Shown here: one piece after another, positions 1 to 7,513 of the stretch
How the letters are laid out: the number at the start of each line of letters is the position of its first letter
Numbering within the stretch: position 1 is the stretch's first letter
NCBI GenBank assembly: GCA_017983515.1
Contig: JAGOBF010000009.1
Location: 62,001-126,000, forward strand
From: Promineifilum sp.
GTDB lineage: Bacteria; Chloroflexota; Anaerolineae; Promineifilales; Promineifilaceae
Length of the DNA: 64,000 nt
Reading direction: 5' to 3'
The notes under the pieces: generated by a model
Told to the model about the DNA's origin: nothing
The model's database searches: none
The model's input: only the letters and a program-made list of their open reading frames with translations
Made by a program: the position numbers and the translations under genes

Positions 1-531
1 CTTGGAGGCCAGGACGTCGCGCGGATCGCGGACCAACTCGATGATACGAACATCCGGCAAGGCCTTGACGATCTCGTCCACGTAGAAGATGTGGCTGGGC
101 GTCTTTTCGATCCAGTGCGACTTGCCGGCCGCGGCAGCAATGCTCTCGAAGACTAGCGAAAAGATAGTCTGGTAGTCGCGGTTGGCCTTGGCCTCGATAA
201 TAATGCGGCGAATTTGTTCTTCATCTGGCTGGAACTGCTTCGCTTCCAGGTCGGCCTCGGCTGCGGTCAGGGGCGGCCAGTCGAAGGCGGTTTTCTTGAT
301 GAGAAAGCGCACGTATTCTTCGAGGATGGCGTCATCTTGCAGCCGGGGAAACCGGTGTGGCAACGTGTGGGCCAACTGGTCGAAGAACATCGTCTCGGCC
401 CGAATGCTGAAGACGTCCGGATGACGGCCGATGACCTTGCGCAACAAGGTTGTGCCCGAATGCATGTAACCGACGATGAAGATCGGTCGCGATGCGTGCC
501 GGGGGTCGGTGGGCTGTTTCACCGGGTTCAT
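1..531 (-). CDS. sulfotransferase family protein (3' end outside window)
   Basis: The first 177 codons of a PAPS-dependent sulfotransferase read leftwards off the window edge without a stop. The N-terminus holds the 5'-phosphosulfate loop (FIVGYMHSGTTLLRKVIG, about residues 18-35). The last residues before the edge are VRDPRDVLASK, the 3'-phosphate-binding motif of the family. ATG at 531 is preceded by GAGGAG about 11 bases upstream. It lies 36 bases downstream of a glycosyltransferase in the polysaccharide operon, so sulfation of an exported glycan is a reasonable role, but the acceptor is unknown. Confidence 0.85.
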   Translation of the reverse strand, partial: MNPVKQPTDPRHASRPIFIVGYMHSGTTLLRKVIGRHPDVFSIRAETMFFDQLAHTLPHRFPRLQDDAILEEYVRFLIKKTAFDWPPLTAAEADLEAKQFQPDEEQIRRIIIEAKANRDYQTIFSLVFESIAAAAGKSHWIEKTPSHIFYVDEIVKALPDVRIIELVRDPRDVLASK

Positions 532-567
532 GCTTGAGGTCGCTCCTCGGACGAGTGCTGATTCGGC

Positions 568-1776
568 TCAGCGCGGCTCCACGCCGACCCGACTGGTGGC
601 CGTCCGGGCATAATTGTGGCGGCTCAGGCCATAGACCAGGGCAGCCTTTAGCTTGGCGGCATTGGCCGCATACGTCCAGCCGTGGACGTCGTCCTGGGCT
701 TGCCGGCCCAATTCGGCCAGCTCCGCGCGGCTGGCCCAAATGCGGTGCAACACATCGACCAGCGTCGTCTCGTCGACGCCATCAGCCCAAAAGGCATAGC
801 GCCCGTCGCCCACCACGTCGGTGTGGCATTTATTGCTGGTCGCCAGAACGGGCATCCCAGCGGCCATGTATTCAAATAATTTGATGGGACTGGAAGCCTC
901 GTACTTGATGTCGTCGACTTCGGGCAGCGATGTGACTCCGATGTGAGCGCGGGCCAAAATGGGCGGTACCTCTTCGTGGGGCACCGGCCGCTCAACGCAC
1001 ACGGCGCGATTGCCGGCGGCGGCCACCTGTTCCAGTTCCTCTTTAAGTGGCCCGTCTCCATAGAGACTGAGAATGAAAGCCTGTCCCTCACTGGCCACCC
1101 GATTCACGGCGCGGCTGAGCGGCAACAAATTGCGCTTGGCGAGAAACACGCCCACATAGACCAGCCGGATCGGCTCGTCCTGAAACGGCCAGTGGCGCGC
1201 CTTGGCCGCGGCCGCAAATCGCTCGGCCTCGACGCCCGACGGCCAAATGCCCCACAACTGCTCGGCGGGAATGTCCACCAACTCGGCCATGCGGGGAGTG
1301 ATGGCCGTCTGGCCGTCGGCAAAGCGCCCCGCCAAACGGGTGATCAGATCGAACCAGGCCGTGCGCAGCCGGACCTTCAGGCTGGCGGTCGTGAAGTCCA
1401 CCATGTCGCGGGTATCCATGACCAGCCGGGGCCGGCGGCGGCCCAGTAGCCGCAGCGGCAGCAGCCACACGGCCGATAACTGGTGAAACAGGATCACGTC
1501 GTAGTCGCGGAGGCGCGGCAACAGGAAACGCAACAGTCCCAGATGAAACAGCACTTGTCCAAACAGGTAAACTGCCGGCCGCGGGATATTGAGCACTTCA
1601 ACGCCGCGATAAGAGTGTTTGCCGGCCGGGCCAATCGTGATCAGCGTGACGTCGACGCCCTGGCGGCGCAACTCACGCGTCGTATCGACCCAGGTCGCCG
1701 AGTCGAGTTTGTCGGGCGTCACCGGGGATACCCATAGGAGGCGCAGGCGGTCGACGGCCGGTGTCTCTTTGGTCAT
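568..1776 (-). CDS. GT4-type glycosyltransferase
   Basis: A 402-residue GT-B glycosyltransferase expected to add a sugar to a lipid-linked glycan at the cytoplasmic face of the membrane. The N-terminal half opens with a Rossmann-type strand (LRLLWVSPVTP). The C-terminal half carries the family's nucleotide-sugar site, around SSPIKLFEYMAAGMPVLAT, where the Glu of the E-x7-E region falls in KLFEYMAAG. Length is typical of GT4. It lies 26 bases after the acyltransferase, with no clear Shine-Dalgarno at ATG 1776, suggesting translation within the operon. Donor and acceptor cannot be told from sequence. Confidence 0.85.
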   Translation of the reverse strand: MTKETPAVDRLRLLWVSPVTPDKLDSATWVDTTRELRRQGVDVTLITIGPAGKHSYRGVEVLNIPRPAVYLFGQVLFHLGLLRFLLPRLRDYDVILFHQLSAVWLLPLRLLGRRRPRLVMDTRDMVDFTTASLKVRLRTAWFDLITRLAGRFADGQTAITPRMAELVDIPAEQLWGIWPSGVEAERFAAAAKARHWPFQDEPIRLVYVGVFLAKRNLLPLSRAVNRVASEGQAFILSLYGDGPLKEELEQVAAAGNRAVCVERPVPHEEVPPILARAHIGVTSLPEVDDIKYEASSPIKLFEYMAAGMPVLATSNKCHTDVVGDGRYAFWADGVDETTLVDVLHRIWASRAELAELGRQAQDDVHGWTYAANAAKLKAALVYGLSRHNYARTATSRVGVEPR

Positions 1777-1802
1777 GATAGTTACAGCGTTGGGGCGGCC
1801 GG

Positions 1803-2453
1803 CTAGCGGGCACCACAGTTGTTCTTCAGCCCGTTAATGTAGGCCTTTTCGTCCGGATGCAGCGGGCAGTCGATTTCATCGACTGTTGTCGCCACGCGCG
1901 CCGGATTGCCGTAGACGACGGCATGAGGCGGCACATCCTTGGTCACTACCGAACCCGCGCCCACCAGAGCATATTCACCGATGACGACGCGCGGCAGAAT
2001 GGTGACGTTGACGCCGATGCGCGCGCCGCGCTTGATCGTCGGCCCGCCGGCATGGGTGCATTCCGCGCACAGCGGCCGCATATCGTTGGCAATGGAAACG
2101 CCGGGGGCCAGGAAGGCATCGTCTTCAATAGTGGTGAACTGGGCAACGTAGACGTTGCTGTGAATCTTGACGTTGTTGCCGATCCGGCAACCGTAGTCGA
2201 CGACCGAGTTGCTCCAGATGCCGACATTGTCGCCGATGACGTTCTCTTCGCGAATGACGACGTTATGGCCTGTTTGGAAGCCGCTACCGATGGTCGTGCC
2301 GGCGTAGACGACTGTTCCGGCGCGCAGATTGGCGCCGGGGCCGATGCGCAACGTTCGATCGGCAATAGCGCGGCCGGTCGGGTAGCCAAGGCTGACGCCT
2401 TCGTCCACTGCGCCCGGCTCTTCCAGCAGGACTTGTTCCGGCACGTTAAGCAT
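1803..2453 (-). CDS. left-handed beta-helix (hexapeptide) acyltransferase, WbpD-like
   Basis: A 216-residue protein made almost wholly of hexapeptide turns (IGPGANLRAGTVVYAG, IGDNVGIWSNSVVD, IGNNVKIHSNVYV), the left-handed beta-helix of acyl-CoA-dependent sugar acetyltransferases. The tail has the usual GAGSVVTKDVPPHAVVYGNPAR ending. Its start overlaps the end of the upstream Gfo/Idh gene by 8 bases. That dehydrogenase-acetyltransferase pairing is known from WbpB/WbpD-type synthesis of diacetamido-uronic acids, so UDP-3-amino-sugar N-acetylation is the best guess. An aminotransferase completing that pathway is not in this operon. Confidence 0.85.
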   Translation of the reverse strand: MLNVPEQVLLEEPGAVDEGVSLGYPTGRAIADRTLRIGPGANLRAGTVVYAGTTIGSGFQTGHNVVIREENVIGDNVGIWSNSVVDYGCRIGNNVKIHSNVYVAQFTTIEDDAFLAPGVSIANDMRPLCAECTHAGGPTIKRGARIGVNVTILPRVVIGEYALVGAGSVVTKDVPPHAVVYGNPARVATTVDEIDCPLHPDEKAYINGLKNNCGAR

Positions 2454-3519
2454 GGGTAAGTTCCTTGCTGTGTTTAGCTGGGGACGAGTCCACGTGACCG
2501 TTCTGGGTCAGATAAACCGTTTCGCCGCCGTTCTTCATCGACCGTTGGGCCGCTTCGACAACGCGGACGACCGACATGCCGTTGTGGCCGTCGGTCTGGG
2601 GCTGCCGGCCGTCGCGCGCACATTCCAGGAAGTGCTGGCATTGCACCCGCAGAGGTTCATCGAAGCGAATGTAGGGAATGACCACGTCGCCGTAGTGATA
2701 GGCGAAGCTAAATTCACCGAAGGTGTCGGTGTGGCGAATGGCCTTGACGCCCTTATCATAGATCTTGATCTTTTCCAGCGGTTCCACGTCGTCGTAGATG
2801 ACCATCTTCTTGCTACCCACCACCGTGATGCGCCGCTGCTTCGACGGATCGAGCCAGCTGGAGCGAATATGGGCCAGGACATGGCCAGGGAAGGTCAGGG
2901 TCGTATAGGCTACGTCCTCGATGCCGTCCTGGACGCAGGCGGAGCCATGCGTGTTGACGCTGATCGGATCGGCGTCCAGCAGATAGCGCAGAATGGAGAT
3001 GTCGTGGGGTGCCAGATCCCACACGACATTGGCCTTGGTCTGGAACAGCCCCAGGCTGGCGCGAATGGCGTCGATATAATAGATATCGCCCAGTTCACCG
3101 TTCTGAATCATGTGCTTCACGGCACGGACGGCCGAATTATATTCAAAGGTGTGACCCACCATGAGGACGCAGTTGTTTTCCTCAGCCACCTGGATCAGCA
3201 AGCGGGCGTCTTCGCTGTCGAGCGTGATGGGCTTTTCCACCAGCACGTGCAGCCCATGCTCCATGCAGTCGCGGGCAATTTCATAGTGCGTGGCCGGTGG
3301 TGTGGCGATCACGACGGCATCGAGGTTCATGTCGAACAAGTCGCGGTAGTCGCGCGTGTAGCGCTCGATTTGCGGGAAGCGGGCCATCATCCGATTGAGC
3401 GGCTCTTGCTGCAGGTCGGAGATGGCGATCACTTGCGCGCCGGGAATCTCGATAAAGTTGCGAATAAGGTTTGGGCCCCAATAGCCGCAGCCAATGGCGC
3501 CAATGCGGAGATCGGTCAT
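2446..3519 (-). CDS. Gfo/Idh/MocA-family sugar-nucleotide oxidoreductase
   Basis: NAD(P)-dependent oxidoreductase of about 357 residues. The Rossmann motif GAIGCGYWGPNLIRNF is at the N-terminus, and the EKP signature (VLVEKPITLDSEDA) is near residue 95. ATG 3519 is preferred over an in-frame GTG at 3531, because GAGGTG sits 9 bases before the ATG and the ATG lies just past the upstream stop. With the partner acyltransferase it resembles WlbA/WbpB, which oxidises UDP-N-acetylglucosaminuronate at C3. The substrate is inferred from context only. Confidence 0.87.
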   Translation of the reverse strand: MTDLRIGAIGCGYWGPNLIRNFIEIPGAQVIAISDLQQEPLNRMMARFPQIERYTRDYRDLFDMNLDAVVIATPPATHYEIARDCMEHGLHVLVEKPITLDSEDARLLIQVAEENNCVLMVGHTFEYNSAVRAVKHMIQNGELGDIYYIDAIRASLGLFQTKANVVWDLAPHDISILRYLLDADPISVNTHGSACVQDGIEDVAYTTLTFPGHVLAHIRSSWLDPSKQRRITVVGSKKMVIYDDVEPLEKIKIYDKGVKAIRHTDTFGEFSFAYHYGDVVIPYIRFDEPLRVQCQHFLECARDGRQPQTDGHNGMSVVRVVEAAQRSMKNGGETVYLTQNGHVDSSPAKHSKELTHA

Positions 3520-3520
3520 A

Positions 3521-4312
3521 TTAACGAGCACCTCTACCTTGGATGGCGGCCGTAACCGTCATGAAGATGATTTTGATATCCAGCTCCAACGATTGGCGGC
3601 GGATGTAATCGACATCCATGCTCACCATTTCTTCGAAGCTGGTCGCGCTTCGACCCCGCACTTGCCACCAACCGGAGATGCCCGGCACCGTGCGTAGACG
3701 GTCGTGGTGGTGGTAGAGGTACAACTCTACCTCATAAGGGATGGGCGGCCGCGGGCCAACCAGGCTCATGTCTCCCAACAGGACATTGCCGAATTGAGGC
3801 AGTTCGTCCAGGCTGGTCTTGCGCAAAAAGCTGCCGACGCGCGTCACGCGCGGGTCTTGCACCAGTTTGTACTTGGCGTCTTCGGCCTGCTGGGCCGATT
3901 GCAATTCGGCCATGCGCTTTTCGTCTCCGGCGATGTAGGCTTCGATGAACTGGCGGTGGATGGTTGACTTGGCGTCGACGCGCATGGTGCGAAACTTGAA
4001 AATAGTGAAGGGAACTTCTTCCCAGTAGACGCGGCCGTTGTGCACGCGCCGCTTGGCGGTGACCCGCTCCTGCCGAAAAATAGCCGGGCCGGGCGAGTCC
4101 CACTTGATGAGCAAGGCGATGAAAGCCATTAGCGGCAGCAGGAAGACCATCGAAAGCGTGACGATGGTCAAGTCTACCACTCGTTTGGCGAAGAAGTAAA
4201 ATGAATCCGCCCCTTCCTGTTCGGCGCTGATTGCCGGGCCCATCGACCATTGTAATACTTTTTGCTCTTCCATCTCGCTAAGTTTCCTTTCTTCGTCCAC
4301 CAAGCTCTTCAT
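3521..4312 (-). CDS. undecaprenyl-phosphate sugar phosphotransferase (bacterial sugar transferase)
   Basis: A 263-residue polyprenyl-phosphate hexose-1-phosphate transferase that starts glycan assembly on the lipid carrier. One membrane segment (about residues 46-68) is followed by the cytosolic catalytic domain. Motifs present are KFRTMR (about 106-111), a TSLDELPQ..NVL.GDMSLVGPRPP block (about 180-205) and PGISGWWQVRGRS near the end. It lacks the N-terminal multi-TM half of WcaJ-type enzymes, so it is the short form. It is first in the leftward operon. A second ATG at codon 14 is an alternative start. Confidence 0.9.
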   Translation of the reverse strand: MKSLVDEERKLSEMEEQKVLQWSMGPAISAEQEGADSFYFFAKRVVDLTIVTLSMVFLLPLMAFIALLIKWDSPGPAIFRQERVTAKRRVHNGRVYWEEVPFTIFKFRTMRVDAKSTIHRQFIEAYIAGDEKRMAELQSAQQAEDAKYKLVQDPRVTRVGSFLRKTSLDELPQFGNVLLGDMSLVGPRPPIPYEVELYLYHHHDRLRTVPGISGWWQVRGRSATSFEEMVSMDVDYIRRQSLELDIKIIFMTVTAAIQGRGAR

Positions 4313-4567
4313 CGCTTTCTTGGCTCACCCGAATCTACACGCGGATTCCTATATCTTTCTTAGCATGCAAAACTTACGAACAGGCTAACGGTTTGATCTC
4401 GAGCCAGCGCCCGGTAGGCAGTGGGCCGGCCGCATACGATTTGATTCTTATGCTATGGGCACGACCTTACAGGCCATGTTAAGGTTTGGGAAAACCGTAA
4501 AAATGGTGCAAACCCCGTCCAAAACCCGCCAGATGTTGTAGTTTCGCAATATTTTTACATTACAACG

Positions 4568-4585
4568 TATTGTATTAGTACAATA
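4568..4585. promoter_or_regulatory. perfect inverted repeat, possible operator
   Basis: TATTGTA-TTAG-TACAATA has 7-base arms around a 4-base centre. It ends 5 bases before the -35 box at 4591, a position suited to an activator or repressor. No particular regulator is indicated. Confidence 0.4.
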
Positions 4586-4590
4586 TTTGC

Positions 4591-4619
4591 TTGCTAAGGG
4601 CAGGGACGACCCTTATAAT
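4591..4619 (+). promoter_or_regulatory. sigma-70-like promoter for the beta-helix genes
   Basis: -35 TTGCTA (4591-4596), a 17-base spacer and a consensus -10 TATAAT (4614-4619). Transcription would begin near 4626, giving a leader of about 295 bases. Confidence 0.6.
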
Positions 4620-4920
4620 TTACTCATGGGCAATAATGACGACGGCTCAGTTTGGGATTGCGATTAACGAGGTTGGGGGTGGGACTACGGCACGGGAAGG
4701 CCGGTAGCTCGCCCCACTAATTTTCCCCCTCAAGCAACGCCCGCCGGCGCCGTCTCTGCCTATTCTCAATGTAACGGCACGTAGTACTTCATTAGTGTAA
4801 TGGTTGTGGCGTCATTGCGCGCCCGAGCGACTTCGGCACGACCGTCATGGGTCGTCAATCGCCCGGCGCGGAAGGATGTTTGGTGCATCCTGACCAAAGG
4901 AAAAAGGGAGAACCAGAGCT

Positions 4921-7458
4921 ATGGGCACTACATATTACGTTTCGGCGGCCACAGGGAACAACAACAATCCCGGAAACCAGCCGGACAAGCCGCTACGCAC
5001 GATTCAGGCGGCCATCAACAAGACTCAGGCGGGCGATCGCGTCACCGTCGGCGGCGGCACCTACGCCGAACGCCTGCACATCCAGAAGCCGGGCACGGTC
5101 GATGCGCCAATCGTCATCGCCGCGAACGAAGGGGAATCGCCCGTCATCGATGGGGCCAATCTCATTATTCCCCGCGACACGGCGCTGCTGACCGTGGAAC
5201 AGAGCCAGGCCATCACTATCAGCGGCCTGACCATCCGCAACGCCGGCGGAATCGGCCTCATCGTCAGTAAGTCCAGCCAGGTGACCGTTCGCGAGACGAC
5301 AATCGATTCCAGCTACGCCGGCGGGCTGCACATGACCCAAAGCGATAACGTGCTCGTCGAGCGATGCCGCATTTTTAACTGCGGCCGGCGCTTCCTGGCC
5401 CACGGCCCGGAACGGGACAATGTGGCCCTGCTGACCCGGCACTCCAGCGACCTGATTCTTCGCGATAATCAGGTGTATGAAAATTCGGATGAGGGTATCG
5501 CCGTCTCGGTCGGCAGCAGGAAGGTCATCGTTAGCAAAAACGTCTGTTATGACAATCGCAACGGGCAAATCGGCATCACGTCGGCCGTCGATGTGGTCGT
5601 CGACGGCAATCTTTGCTATCACACCGGGCGGCCGCAGTTCCTCACCCTGAATCAACAACGCGGCCCCGGCATTACCAAGCACGACTTGTGGCAGTATGAA
5701 ACCCGCGGTCTGTGGCACACCCGCAATGTCCGCATCATGAACAACATCGTCATCGGCTGCGGCGTGGGTCTGCGGGCCGGCCGGCGCAAAGGCAGGTTCA
5801 GCAGTGTCCAGATCAGCCATAACACGATTCTGAACAGCACCCGGCAAGCGATCGACCTCGGACTTCGCACCACCAGCACCAAGAGCTACATCGAGAACAA
5901 CCTGATCGCCACAGCCAACGGCGCGGAGCTGGCCCACACGCTGGGCGGCGAAGGGATCGTGTGGCGGCATAATCTGTGGTCGGCGTTTCCCGGAGAGAAA
6001 GTCTACAATCCATCGAGTGACGTCATCAGTCCCGACATTGGCCTGGTCAATGCCAACGCGGCGATCAGTGCCGGGCAAGTGTCGGTCGATGCCTACAAGC
6101 TGGTCGACAGTTCCCCGGCCATCGATCACGGCATCCGGCGCAACGGCGACGTGCTGTTGGACTATTGGGGCATCGCCCGCGACTCACAACCCGATATCGG
6201 CGCCTACGAATTTCCCAACGGCAGCGGCGATGAGCCAGGGGGCGACACGGATTTGCCGCCCGACGGCACGCGCGTCACCAAGGGCCTGGTCGCTCTTTAC
6301 GATTTTAAGGAAGGGCAAGGCCGGCAAGTGCGCGACGTCAGCGGCGTGGGTGACCCGCTCCATTTGCGCATCATGAACGAAGGCGGCGTGACCTGGTCGG
6401 CGCAGGGCCTGAAACTGGACGAACCGGCGCTGATCACCTCCGAGCGGCCGGCAACAAAGATCGTCAATGCCTGCCGTTCGACCCAAGAAATCACGCTGGA
6501 GGCCTGGATTCAGCCGAGCAACGTGACGCAGGACGGCCCGGCGCGCATTATCAGCATCTCGAAGAGCAAGACCGAACGCAACGTCACGCTGGGTCAAGGC
6601 CTCCACGGCAACCAGCCGGCCGATCTGTACATGGTCCGGCTGCGCACTTCGCAGACGTCGATCAACGGCTTGCCCGCGGTCGTCTCGCCGGCCGGTTCGG
6701 CCGCCGCCGATATGACCCACGTCGTCTACACGCGCCACAATAATAAGCGGGCCACGCTCTACATCAATGGGCAAGATCGCGGCCTGCTGGACATCGACGG
6801 CAATTTCAACAGCTGGGACGATAAAATGCCGTTGCTTTTGGGCAACGAGCTAAGCGAGGATCGACCGTGGTTGGGTTTGTTGAAACTGTGCGCGGTGTAT
6901 TCGCGCGCGTTGACCCCGGCCGAGGTGCTGCACAACTACGAAGCCGACATCCAGAGCGAGGTGTCCATTTTGGCCGAATTCACCATTTCGGCGGGCGATG
7001 AGTTGGGAATCGCTCCGCACGTGGTCGAGTTCGACTCGTCCGAAAGTTTTGCCGCGGCTACCATTACCACTTACTTTTGGGAGTTCGGCGACGGCCAAAC
7101 CGCCAATCGCGCCAACCCGGCCTACACCTACACAACGCCCGGCATCTATACCGTCTCGCTGACCATCACCGATGCCAATGGCCTGACCGACAAGGTGAGC
7201 AAGGAACGATTGATCGCCGTTGTCGAAACGCCGGTCACGCCGCTGCCGGCCGACTACGCCCGGTTTATTCTGGTGAATATAGAGAACTCCAACGTGCTGG
7301 CGTTCGGCGTTCAGTACCCCGATCTGCGCTGCACGTTGATGTGGAACGACGTCCCCTATCATATGAGCGTCTACAGCGACGTCGACGACGTGATGCGAAA
7401 CCACACCGGAGCGAACACCGTGGAGCTGATCTGGGTTGATGTATTAGAAGAGGAATAG
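4921..7458 (+). CDS. right-handed beta-helix / LamG-like / PKD protein without signal peptide
   Basis: An 845-residue multidomain protein. Residues about 5-430 are a right-handed parallel beta-helix (pectate-lyase-like repeats such as VTVREETTIDSS and NVRIMNNIVIGCG). About 450-660 is a concanavalin/LamG-like sandwich beginning VALYDFKEGQG. About 665-750 is a PKD domain (YFWEFGDGQT, PGIYTVSLTITD). Residues 781-845 form a domain shared with the next gene. The frame is closed by a TGA at 4891, so no signal peptide can be added upstream. The family normally binds or cleaves polysaccharide outside the cell. Its place opposite the glycan operon suggests action on that polymer, but no catalytic residues are assigned. 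Confidence 0.8.
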   Translation: MGTTYYVSAATGNNNNPGNQPDKPLRTIQAAINKTQAGDRVTVGGGTYAERLHIQKPGTVDAPIVIAANEGESPVIDGANLIIPRDTALLTVEQSQAITISGLTIRNAGGIGLIVSKSSQVTVRETTIDSSYAGGLHMTQSDNVLVERCRIFNCGRRFLAHGPERDNVALLTRHSSDLILRDNQVYENSDEGIAVSVGSRKVIVSKNVCYDNRNGQIGITSAVDVVVDGNLCYHTGRPQFLTLNQQRGPGITKHDLWQYETRGLWHTRNVRIMNNIVIGCGVGLRAGRRKGRFSSVQISHNTILNSTRQAIDLGLRTTSTKSYIENNLIATANGAELAHTLGGEGIVWRHNLWSAFPGEKVYNPSSDVISPDIGLVNANAAISAGQVSVDAYKLVDSSPAIDHGIRRNGDVLLDYWGIARDSQPDIGAYEFPNGSGDEPGGDTDLPPDGTRVTKGLVALYDFKEGQGRQVRDVSGVGDPLHLRIMNEGGVTWSAQGLKLDEPALITSERPATKIVNACRSTQEITLEAWIQPSNVTQDGPARIISISKSKTERNVTLGQGLHGNQPADLYMVRLRTSQTSINGLPAVVSPAGSAAADMTHVVYTRHNNKRATLYINGQDRGLLDIDGNFNSWDDKMPLLLGNELSEDRPWLGLLKLCAVYSRALTPAEVLHNYEADIQSEVSILAEFTISAGDELGIAPHVVEFDSSESFAAATITTYFWEFGDGQTANRANPAYTYTTPGIYTVSLTITDANGLTDKVSKERLIAVVETPVTPLPADYARFILVNIENSNVLAFGVQYPDLRCTLMWNDVPYHMSVYSDVDDVMRNHTGANTVELIWVDVLEEE

Positions 7459-7513
7459 ACTTGCGCGGTCGTAATCCGGCAAGAAAGAGAAGGCTGATAA
7501 GGTAGGAACAACT

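Larger units (their letters stand above)
4313..4920. other. 608-base divergent intergenic region
   Basis: This stretch separates the leftward polysaccharide operon from the rightward beta-helix genes. The middle (4500-4620) is clearly more AT-rich than its surroundings. It holds the promoter at 4591-4619, an inverted repeat directly upstream of it, and about 295 bases of predicted leader before ATG 4921. A GGATG...CATCC hairpin lies near 4874-4890. I see no believable coding sequence; the one open frame from 4800 has shadow-like composition. No known riboswitch consensus was recognised in the leader. Confidence 0.6.

Noticed and set aside
2452..3555. 367-codon + strand frame opposite the Gfo/Idh gene
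   Set aside because: Antisense to a protein with clear Rossmann and EKP motifs.
4620..4920. Possible c-di-GMP riboswitch in the beta-helix leader
   Set aside because: Some GGCACGG-like and AAGGCC strings are present, but the conserved core and pairings of GEMM-type riboswitches are not.
4800..5270. Open frame of about 156 codons overlapping the first beta-helix gene
   Set aside because: Its second half is the beta-helix gene read out of frame and the composition is shadow-like; no ribosome site.
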